From: Amphimedon queenslandica
Lineage: Eukaryota; Porifera; Demospongiae; Haplosclerida; Niphatidae
Direction: 5' to 3'
Assembly (NCBI RefSeq): GCF_000090795.2
Contig: NW_003546322.1
Span: forward strand, 23,933 to 87,932
DNA length: 64,000 nt
Shown here one piece after another: positions 12,201 to 22,409 of this stretch (its first letter is position 1; each line of letters opens with the position of its first letter). The position numbers were made by a program, and so were the translations under genes. The notes under the pieces are model-generated. The model ran no database searches. It was given only the letters and a program-made list of their open reading frames with translations, and was not told the DNA's origin.

Positions 12201-13309
12201 TAGCTAATACATCAATTATTTCTATGAAGCTAGTTGGTCCTTTAGATGAAACAACTCAAACCTGAGCAGACAATCTACCCCTCTGGGTATGAGCTAGAGA
12301 GACAGAGAGGGAGAGGAAGAGAGAAGAAAAATACATGTTATACACAATCAACATACAGCTCAAGAACACATCATATATCATTACAGTTATAAACGGGACT
12401 GGTCAGCAGTACGTTGACACATTTTGTGTTTGAGTTCAGTTTGAGTTTGCTATAGTTAATTGTTTTCATAGCATCATACTAGTTGTAAACTAACATCCAG
12501 GCTCAAATGTTACCACAATCTCAGGCAAGTGTAACTTGTATTATCACATTTTATTGTTTGTCAACTTATTGCTGACCATTGCTGTAGGAGGTGTACCTGC
12601 TAATGGTAATAAGTTTAACTTCATTCTTGAAGGAGAGTGACTAACAGAATGAGTCTGCAAGCAACTGCCATACAATTTATTTGTTAAGCAAGAACGAAGT
12701 CTATATAAGGCCACTGCAATTAAATTCATAGTTTCCCAATGTCTGTGTGGGCGGGCGGTATTATTAATTATTTAATTATTTTCAAAAAATAGCTTTATTT
12801 TGTAACAGACAGCTTGTTTGAGCAGTGTGTGCATTGGAGATAGCTTCTTGAATTTGTATAAGATACTTCGATTCCACAATATACACAAATTGGTGCAAAA
12901 TTAGCTGAATAATACAACTTTTCAAAAATATTATCTCATGCATGAATTCTAATTTCCACATGTTTAGATTTTTCTGGAAGTCACACATCAGAAAGTTGTG
13001 AGCCACATGTAGAAATGAAAGATTCGAAATTGTTTCTAGCTCTTGTCTTTCCTCCGAACTCAACTTATATTGTTTTGAAAAAACCAGACGCCACTTATCA
13101 CATTCGGAACATTGTATGACAATATGTGCATTTTTTACATGCTGAAGATGCCCATAAAATGGAAGTGAATGTCTCTTTATTTTCATTTAATACGGATGTA
13201 TAGGATATGCAACAAGGTCAGGTATGATAAGGCTATAGATACCGACACAGCTTTATAACTGACTTTTACCATGCTTGCATAACCATAGTAACTTTTGCGC
13301 GTAGCATAA

Positions 13310-14740
13310 GTGCCTGAGTTACTTTTAAAAAAGGAGATTGCTCAAATTGGCTTGCTCTGTGATTCAAGCGATCTTGCTGACATTACCAGCAAAATAGATA
13401 AACAGATAGAAGATTTTTTGTCAAACATGACAGATCAACAGTTTGAGAACTTCATTAGCTCCTCCCAAATGCAGGTGGCGCCTGCCCTTGCACGAACCTT
13501 AGCATTAACACATGCTGCTACACCGCCTTCACCTGTCATCTTGCCTAGGTCTAGCACTAGACCTACAAGGTTTGCTACACCTAAGAGCAAAGAAGCTATT
13601 ATTGCAGCACAAAGCAAAGCAGTTCCAGCCACGACGAAGCGAAGCACAGAATGGGCATGCCGTATTTGGACTGAGTGGAGCAAGAGCAGAGAAGATAGCA
13701 ACTGCAAGTATCCACCACTCCCGCACCTTTGCATTGATGACTCATTTGGACGAATGGCTCTCTAAATTTATATTGGAAGCAAGAAGACAAGATGGAAATA
13801 AATATCCACGAAACACACTTTACAACATTGCCTGTGGCATAATGAGACATGTGCTTATTATGCACCACATGTCAACTTTTTTACTCAAGGGCAGTTTGAT
13901 GGCTTTTGCCAAACTCTCGATAGTGAGATGAGGAGGCTAACAGCAGCTGGAGTAGGTGTTAAAAAGAAAAAAGCAGAGCTAATATGAAGGAGTTATGGCA
14001 ATAAGGACTCCTAGATAATCAAGATGCTCAAAAACTTATTGACACAATTATATTAATGTGTGACCTGTACTTTGCTCTACGCAGTGGACAGGAGCATCGA
14101 AGTTTGGTCATTGACCAAATTCAGGTTGTAGATTGCGACCATCCTTACCTTCTATACACAGAGAATGTGAGCAAGAATCATTCTGGGGGGCTGAATCACA
14201 AAAAGGTCCAACCTAAAGTTATAACAATCCTGCAAGGTGTTTTGTGAACTTATATAAAGAATATATAAGCCATTGTCCTGAAAGGACCACAAAAGCATTA
14301 TATCTAACACAATTAAAAGTACAAAAGGGTACAGTTTAGAATAGCAATGTACCTATTGGCAACAACACACTCTCAAAGACTGTTAATAGGATTTGCGCAT
14401 CAGTTAATATAAAGGGCTTCATGACAAACTATTTTTTACGGGTTACAGCTGCTACAAGATTGTTTCACTCTGGAATTCATGAACAGTTAATAATGGACCA
14501 AACTGGGCACCGAAGTTTAGACATGATAAGGGCATATAACAGGATATCTGAAAACCAGGAAGAGGGGATCTCGTCAAATGTAAATAAGGAGAGTGGGAAA
14601 AATTGATGCGGACAAAGAAAATTTTGAAACACCCAGCAAGAGAAAGAAGCCTTCTGGAGGAGATCAACCATTTACTATGAACCTGTCAAATTGCACTATT
14701 AAAACAATCAACTATTCAAAAACAGTGTATGCATTAATGT
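13310..14740 (+). pseudogene. Crypton-type tyrosine recombinase (KIAA1958/DUF3504-like), broken
   Basis: Tyrosine recombinases of Cryptons integrate DNA without a DDE enzyme. The order here is an N-terminal region from 13310, the SAM-like N domain (TKRSTEWACRIWTEWSKSR at 13630-13690, then LDEWLSKFILEARRQDGNKY, 13740-13800), EMRRLTAAGVGVKKKKAEL (13925-13980), and the catalytic domain. The first catalytic Arg is in YFALRSGQEHR (14070-14100). The H-x-x-R box reads YFLR, with Tyr in place of His (about 14430). GHRS follows at 14505 and the nucleophilic Tyr lies in IRAYNR (14530-14545). A tail NCTIKTINYS is typical of the family. At least three frameshifts or stops divide the gene. It lies antisense to family B and between two of its blocks, so it probably inserted there. 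The element ends were not found. Confidence 0.8.
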
Positions 14741-14794
14741 ATTAAGTATTTACATAGTAATATAAAATCATAATTAATTCATTTCCCTGGCATT

Positions 14795-14880
14795 TACTTA
14801 TCAAACCTCCCGTACAAACTTATCAAACCTCTCGTACTAATTTATTAACCTCCCGGGCAAACTTATTCACCTCCCGGGAA
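14795..14880 (+). repeat. Short tandem array, 22-bp unit, four copies
   Basis: Four degenerate copies of ACTTATCAAACCTCCCGTAC (variants TTATTAACCTCCCGGGC and TTATTCACCTCCCGGGA) lie just downstream of the Crypton. The last two units contain the palindrome CCCGGG. No function is evident. Confidence 0.75.
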
Positions 14881-17043
14881 AATTGGTAATATGTAAGTTA
14901 TTTATGTCAGTTGCAACTAGGCATGGCAGAAGGGCTGTTATCTGCAGTTTCTTTGTTGTAGATGTTAGAAAATGGTTTGTAATGGTTATATTACCAAGTA
15001 CAGGATGAGGAATGTGCCAAAGCTTTTGAAATGCATGAAATGGCAGACGAACAGGTTTACAAATATTGCAGCTAGTAGTACCACACTTTATAATGTCGAA
15101 TGTAAATATACTAGATTTGCAGCGATGTGTTAGAAACTCTTGTATGTTTGATGTAAGTGTAAATCATCGTTATGAAGCGTAACTCCTTTGTTTAGAGTTG
15201 CACCTAGAGCGATCATGACTGTTCAGAAATCACTAATCTCACTCACAGAAGCTGCTTCATAAACAGAAATGTAGTCATTGTGTAATTTGAGGCGACAGAA
15301 TACTGATGAGAGAAGTGATTTAAGACTACTGCATTTGTTAACTTCTTCATACTCAACAGGCATTGCTTGACAAGGAACATCAACGCATTGTAGCCCTAAG
15401 TTTAAGATGGACATAATCCTCTCAACTGGGTTTTGCCAGCAATGAAATGGGGCAATCCTGCCAGCACAATGGTAATCCAAATTCAGCTTTAGAATAAGGC
15501 ACACTAGAGAGTTTTACTGAAAGGTATCTCAATCGATGATCTGGTCCTCTGTCTGTGTAAATAAATTAAAATGGTTTAACCTATGGTAGTTTTTTATTGT
15601 TAATGTTCATAGAGTTCACACGTGCCGAAATGGTGAAGAAGGCTGAAGGACAGCATTTTTGAGACCCACAAACACAAATACAGAACCTAAGTTATGAGCA
15701 ATGAATGAAAAACAGACAAAAGTTAAATAAGGCATTGAAGGTCTATAACCTCCAACTATGCATGCAAATTCTCAATATTATTTTATTCCCTTATTTTTAT
15801 TATTCTAGTATTCAAAAATAAGTAAAAACATTTGCAAGTACATGTACCTTGTAATCACATCATGCATATAGCATAAAACTTTCTAAAGACTGTATTTTGG
15901 TTCCATGCTCAAATTAAGATTTTCCTTTCCAAATAAAATCACATACCGCCAAATAAACTGTCATCATTATGATCTATGACAAAGTCAAATTCTATTTGTT
16001 ATTCTAAAAATCAACCTAAGTCTGTATACATATATTTCTAAATATTAATGACTAGTACGTTAATAATTAAAAATCCAGAGATCTTGTTGCTTTTATGATA
16101 GTTACAATTTTCTGTTAGTTGCCTGTGGTTCATGAAACAAAAAATTATAGGTTCTTACAGAATACACGTACCATTTACATTTAACGGTAGCATTTTACAT
16201 TAGATGCATGTACCTGTGTACCAAAAGCAAGAAATTTTTTGATCAATATTTAGAATGAATACAGCTGAGGGTATCATTGAAAATTGAGTCAAGTCGTGAT
16301 CATTAACTTCAAAATTTTCATCCATTCTTACAGGAACTCTTCTCCTCTCTCTGCAGATGCTACTGGAATCCCAGGCTCTGCGAAATTAATTTTGTGTTTG
16401 TCATCCAAACAAATGAAGTAGCAATGATTACAAATAGAAAGAGCATACTCTCACATGTATCTAAAGATACTGCTGCATAATGTGAATCAGGGTGTGTCTG
16501 TCTGCAGTGGCATTGTTGGATCATTACTTTGACCTTAAATTTGCCTGTATTGTGAAGTGAAACCTATGAAGTAGGTGTTTTGGGTCAAAACCTCAAGCGC
16601 ACCCACTCCAATAATGGCATCACAGTATTAGAAGGACATCAAGCCTATACTTGCTGAATAAAATCTTTTTTAGAAATAGCCCGTGAGAAATGAGTAACAT
16701 TCCCATGACGTCGGTGATCAAAAGCAACTGAAATGTCTTCTGCTAGAAGTTTCTGACATTCGTCCCAAAAGACATCATATTTACTACCATGTTCATTATT
16801 TTTCAGATCCCTCAAATCAATAATAATATGAGGGTCTTCCATCTTAAAAAACTGCTGAACACATGCATCAATATGAGACTCATCATTTATAGCAGATGAT
16901 CTACTGTCACCAAAAAATTACCCTAGTCATCAACAATCATGCAGTTGACATAACTTTATGCTGTTATTGTACAACACAATTTTCTATTCTGTGTCATAAT
17001 CACACTAAATTTATACATGCATGTACATGTAAGATCTTTATAA

Positions 17044-17459
17044 TAGTGCTGGGCGATATATCAAAACTCGCGATATTTAATCGATATAAAGTGGTATTGA
17101 TACTTATCAATATGGAAAAAATTTAAAGGAAATATCGATAACAAGACTACGCCCACAAAATGGTTACATAACCTTAATAAATAGTTAATTAACTATAAGA
17201 GTAACATCTCAAAGATTACTAAAATGTATTCTCTTGGAAAGTAAATGAAGTAGCTGAAGTATATGAAGCCATAGAAGGTTTTTAGAATTCTTTTCAATAA
17301 TAATTGTTCTCAGAAATAGCTTTATTTAGCCGTTTTAGTAATATTAAAGTTAATGGGTGTGGCTTGATAACTTATCGATGAAAAATATTGATATCTTCAT
17401 TTTAAAGCAATATTGTATCATATCGTATCGTTTCAAAATTTTCAAATCGCCCAGCACTA
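17044..17459. mobile_element. hAT-type MITE with perfect 8-bp TSD
   Basis: A 416-bp non-coding element. The ends are TAGTGCTGGGCGATATATC and GAAAATTTTCAAATCGCCCAGCACTA, giving a 14-bp perfect terminal inverted repeat. It is flanked by CTTTATAA on both sides (17036-17043 and 17460-17467). The interior is rich in TATCGATAT-like motifs. It lies within the span of the family B gene, so it is younger than that gene. Confidence 0.92.
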
Positions 17460-18948
17460 CTTTATAAAAGTAACAAAGAATAGTAGGCTTGATATCCGAC
17501 CAGACTTTCAAATAGTCCCAGCTCTCATTGCTTGTGTATGATATTATGGAAGAACCGATTTAATAGTCTCTATAACACTTTGACTCTGTTCAAAAAGTAC
17601 ATGCTTCTCTGTTTCATCAGGAACCCTCCATATAAATATCAAGTTGCCAATATTGAAACCAGCAGAGTAAATTAAAACGTAAGCAGAAACAGATACTCCA
17701 TTGGCAAAAAGTGTCCATAAAACAATGCTTCTTCAGGGGTTCGAATGGTAATATTGACATCAATGATTTATATTCAAAATCAGACTTCTCCAGCTAATAA
17801 GAATCTATAGCTGCAAGTAACAGTGGAAATGTACAACACATGGGTAATAGGAGCTTCAAACTAAGATTGGATGATAGTTGACGAACAGGTGTTGGTGATT
17901 TGTGATATTCCTTCAATCGTTTGTTTTTTGGTTTAGAAAATAAACATAGGACGATAGACTTTCACACAAATTAATAAATTCTGTCTTCAGTTGTAACCAT
18001 TGTGGTCTCTCAAAAAACCAATACTGAAGGATGAGCTTCAGATCCAAAACAAACTTATTAAGTGTAATTGCAGAAATGTCACTCGTTTTTTCACTGTGTT
18101 TAGACAGTTGAGACATATTGCATGAATTAAACTGCTTAAAAACCAGTGGTATGTCAATAGCACGCTTTTATATATATGGTGGTGTCCATCTAAATACCAG
18201 AAAACATTTCTCAACTGCAAAACTAATTTGAGAACAGAGAAAACTTTAGAGTCCATAATATCAACATTTTGTGTTTTCCAAAATTATATATCATTAAAAA
18301 GTTCATCCTCATCATTTCTTTGATGAACTGGTTGCAAAGAAAACGTTGGTTGTATTTCAGATGAAGTGGAGCCATTTGCTACAGGCACTCTTAGACCACA
18401 AGGAACATCACCATCACTCCTTACCAAAAACTTTAAAAAGCATCCAAATGACTTTATAACAAACAAAAGAAATAAGCTGCAGTCAACTGAATCAAGAGAT
18501 AGTTTATCAGGACCAATATATGCACAAATTGGCAGTGATACATCAAACTGATTCGTGGTTTCACGGAATGCTCAAAGGAGCCAATACTATATGACTCGTC
18601 TTCAACTGGTAAAATGGTCCAATTCATTAGAGTCTGGTTGCTCAGAGACATACAACACACGTATTCACCAAAGCTATTGAAAATAAAAGCAAAAGAAAGA
18701 AAAACTAAACCAACCAATCAGCAAAAAATAGCTATTACCTGAATAAATAAATGAAGTACAAAAACAAAAAATGACAGTGAAAGAAACCCCATAAACACTA
18801 AGAGAAGTAAGTAGAATTAAGTACCTGATTGATTATTATTAATTACCTATCTAGAAAGCAGGATAATTTCATGAACAAACCAATCGACAGAGTATTAATT
18901 ATCTAATGAAAAAATAAGGTAGGAGCCACTAAATAGCCTTGAAGTGTG

Positions 18949-19365
18949 AATAAACAATCAATGAAAAAATCATTTCAAAAACCAACCATAAATGATATAA
19001 ACTCTGATTAATCACTCCCATATACATGAGACTATAAAATTAACTGAGGAAAGAAGAATTAAACAAATGGGAAGTGAATAGTACATGAAACATCATTTCG
19101 AATACCAACCTCAAATGATTATCTGTGATCAGTCGCTTCCCATGTACACCAGACTATGAAATCAATTGAGGAAAAACAAATGAGAAGTGAATAGTACATG
19201 AAACATCATTTATAATACCAACCTCAAAATATAAGCTCTAATCACTCCCTTCCCGTACACACTAGACTATGAAATTAACTGAGGAAAGAAGAACTAAACA
19301 AAAGAGAAGTGAGTATTACATAGGAACTTATTTCAAAACTAACCACAAATAATAAGAGCTCTGAA
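18949..19365 (+). repeat. Minisatellite, ~115-122-bp unit, 3.5 copies
   Basis: Tandem units start with GAAGTG(A)ATAGTACATGAAAC at about 18949, 19071, 19186 and 19305. Each contains an AACCTCAAA-like block, a TCACTCCC block and GACTATGAAATTAACTGAGG. Divergence between units is moderate. It lies outside any gene I can recognise. Confidence 0.8.
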
Positions 19366-20306
19366 AAGGTATTGTGAACAGAAACTATACAGGTATATAG
19401 CTTGATAGACAGCAATCTAAACCAAGCATACAATAAAATTCCATTGTTTGTTACTAGTATTTCACACCTGATGAGTACCAGCTCCAAGCAGCCAATTAAT
19501 ACTCCAACAAAGTAGCTCTACAGTACTGATTCAAACTGAGAAAGCTGTGCTGAATTTTTTGCAAGAGAAACAAGTAATACGGTATGAACAAAACAATGCC
19601 ACAAGAACATACTCCAGTCAAACAAGGAAGTGAAGTTTGGAAGAATTATATTTTTGTGCTTAGCAACAAAACATACAGGCTGTGCATCAAAATTAAAATC
19701 TTCAGGATAAGCCATATACTCAATAACTACAATGGCCTTCATTTCATTATGAATAATTACTAATTTATGTAGCAAAGCTGAATGTTATAACGGTAACTTA
19801 ATCAATGGTATGATATTTATACAACAGTTGCTTTAATAAATATTGTGTGTGGTTATATAAACCAATTCTATATGCATAGACAGTGAAATATTTTTAAAGT
19901 TCACTAATGCATGCTGAACATGTGTAGTCTGTTTTTTATGGTAATACATTCAACTGTAGGTGTTTTAAAGGCCTTTCTGCACTTAAACCAGTTCCAGAAG
20001 TCAGCTCATCAATGCGCATTGAATGTGCATCAAGTGATTCGATACCATCTTCGGGATCATGAATATTTTGATAGTATTTCAGATGCCATCGGTTATCTAT
20101 TGAATGTCTAGTTTTATGTAGAAAGGCCTTAAGTAGCTATTCATACACATTTCATGCTCTGTTATATATGCATGTTCTTGTACATAGCTGTTAAAAGTTC
20201 TTGTTATTGATACTTGTTATTAAGCCATATCGAGGTATTTTAAAGCTATTGAAATCTCAATATTGCCGAACATTAGTATGTACATGTTATATATATATAT
20301 ATACTC
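19366..20306. other. No recognisable gene
   Basis: Only short open frames without domains. An inverted pair, AAAGGCCTTTCTGCA (19967) and TAGAAAGGCCTTAAG (20119), brackets about 150 bases and may mark a small degraded foldback. A run of AT dinucleotides occurs at 20287-20303. Confidence 0.35.
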
Positions 20307-20814
20307 TACAATGACTAATTTTCGCAAATGCTAATAAGAATTTTGATGGAAACGGTTTAGATAGTTGCTATGGCGATTGACCATGTGTTTATACAATTAG
20401 TGTTGAGCAGTTAATGAGCTATTCTTTAGTAGCTTTAGTGGAGCCATCCAGCTCTCTTATCCCATGATATTCCTATATGGACCACTACCTTCGAGCTCTT
20501 TGATGCTGGCCTGTAGGTCATGATTATAAACAACACCCAAGTCAATAAACATAATGTTTATTGACTTGGGTGTGGTTTATAATAATGCCCTACGGACCAG
20601 ACCAGCACTGATTATGCAGCAAAGAGCTCAAAGGTAGTGGTCTATACAAGAATATAAAGGAATAAGAGAGCTGGGTGGCTCCACTAAAGCTGCTAAAGAG
20701 CTGATTAGCTGCTGGACACTGTAAATGTATAAACACGTGGTCAATTGCCATAGCAACTATCTAAACCGATTCCATAGAAATTTTTATTAGCATTCGCAAA
20801 ATTTAGTTGTCGTA
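20307..20814. mobile_element. 508-bp foldback MITE, likely TA target
   Basis: The two halves are near-complete reverse complements. The left arm opens (TA)CAATGACTAATTTTCGC, the right arm closes GCAAAATTTAGTTGTCG(TA), and the centre is the palindrome CAATAAACATAATGTTTATTG near 20550. The arms share GGTTTAGATAGTTGCTATGG, the GTTTATAC block and ACTACCTT(C/T)GAGCTCTTTG. The flanking TA on both sides fits a 2-bp target duplication. One arm is related to the interior of the MITE at 24004-24548. Confidence 0.85.
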
Positions 20815-22098
20815 TGGTATATATCATAATTGTAATAAAACAATCTATCATCCTGCGATCAGCCCCTCTGGGCCAGAAACTAACAGCTTATAGTCTTGTT
20901 TGTATATGCTACTCAGTGAATCCGCAACATGCATAAATTTTGATTGTAATTTTGCTGTCCTTTACAGTGTTGTAAAAACTAATTCAAGTACAATAGCAAG
21001 CTATTTACAAACATACAGCTGGCCTAAGTTGTAGTTCCTCAATGCCAAGCCGGCATCAGTGTGGAGGGCTGAGTGCTGCCAGATTTACTATTAAACAACG
21101 TTGATGTAATGAAAAATTATCATTAAGGCCACTCAAATTAGATTTGTAGTTTACCGTTTCAAGCCTGCATACGCCACTTCAAATTTTTGTCAAATTAAGT
21201 AATTTTTTGTTATATGAGAGGTTGTGTTCAACAATATTAAATTTTTACTTGTGCTTTAAATAGTAAACGGTCTGAGTCTGGTAAAACTATTCCTGAAAAC
21301 TACAACCAAGTCTATAAATGATCCAGACTGGGCCATTGATATCGCAGTAAGATATTTTATACTCCTGGATTTACTCTGGCAGTTTCTTCCTCAACCTTTC
21401 AGAGCACCATAAGTTATCTAGAAACTTATGCCAGAACTCTTCGTCTTCCCTCACTCTTTACTCCATTCCTTTCTTGTCTCGTAAACCAGGCTAACATATC
21501 CCACTAGCTCTCTGACTGTTCTATTGTTAACCTTTTCAGTATACGAGACCGGCTGCTCTCACTCTCAATGTGCATTGTTGATTAATCGGAATTTTTTAGT
21601 CTCGTGTCATTGACAAGACACATCAACTCATTAATATTAATTGAACTCTGTCTCTCCCATAAGTGTTGAAGCTATATATCTTTAGTTATTTTTCTTTTTT
21701 TTGTATCATCAATCAGTCACCATCCGACACTTATCACTCAGTGTATGAATTATTACATTATGTCTTCACTGCACCTTGTTAATATAACTGTGGCTGTTAG
21801 ATCATCATTTAAAGTTCTACTTCCTTAAACTATTCTTCATGTACCAAAGGAAGAAGACACTATTAGTGACTTCTTTTCCAGCTCTGTAAGAACTCGTCTC
21901 ATTGATGTCCAATGTGAACTTGACAAAGCATTTATTGGTCGAGATAAAGGAATGCTTGACAATGTAAATATTAATCTGCTAGTTGTAGCAGTTATTACTT
22001 CATTTGGACACTATATTTAATACATTGTCACTTGTGCTGCCACTTCTACTGGTTTAAATAGTGAAGAATGCATTCCAAATGAAGATGCAGGTCTCCTA
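20815..22098. other. No recognised gene; host sequence of the hAT insertion
   Basis: From about 21850 an open plus-strand stretch reads EEDTISDFFSSSVRTRLIDV and continues across the hAT insertion site at 22099. It resembles degraded coding sequence, but I do not recognise the protein. The rest is unstructured. Confidence 0.3.
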
Positions 22099-22409
22099 TC
22101 TGTGTACAGGGCTGCCAATAGGGGGGCAGGTGGGGCATTTTGCCCCGGACCCCCTATCAAAGGGGGGCCCCCAAGCCTCTGGTCAATAGTAAAGTATAGT
22201 TTTCTGTTCACTTGGTCAATGCTTGGGACTTGATATGCATGATGCATACACAATAGAAACTATGCAATACAAACACTATGTTATTAAGTTCTATACATAC
22301 GTGTATCACTTATCTGTTGTACAAACAGTACAAACATAGATCAGGTGCTAAATATCAATAAATTTACAGAAAAAGATCAATCAATCGTGACAATTCTTTG
22401 AAGTTTTAA

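Larger units (their letters stand above)
12782..18250 (-). pseudogene. Unclassified DDE-like transposon gene, family B (broken, interrupted)
   Basis: Blocks on the minus strand follow a fixed order. IIDLRDLKNNEHGSKYDVFW..DHRRHGNVTHFSRAISKKD (16842-16645) comes first. Next is DDKHKINFAEPGIPVASAE (about 16410-16340), then VNDHDLTQFSMIPSAVFILN. After that comes LDYHCAGRIAPFHCWQNPVERIM (15480-15410) with a C-terminal VYEAASVSEI. The last is a zinc-binding-looking block, NAHIVIQCSECDKWRL..LSSEERQELE (13120-13010). I know this order from uncharacterised multi-copy proteins of cnidarians and sponges. The DDKHKI Asp and the NPVER Glu look like transposase catalytic residues (inference). A Crypton (13310-14740, opposite strand) and a hAT MITE (17044-17459) lie inside the span. 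Frames at 17900-18250 may be its N terminus but were not recognised. Several breaks are present; the copy is not functional. Confidence 0.6.

Noticed and set aside
14795-14880. CRISPR-like spaced repeats
   Set aside because: The units are contiguous and degenerate, with no spacers, in an animal genome.
17740-17760. tRNA B-box-like GGTTCGAAT
   Set aside because: No A box or cloverleaf can be drawn around it; similar hits at 22784 and 39428 also fail.
21850-22098. Named gene at the hAT insertion site
   Set aside because: The frame looks protein-like but matches nothing I can identify.
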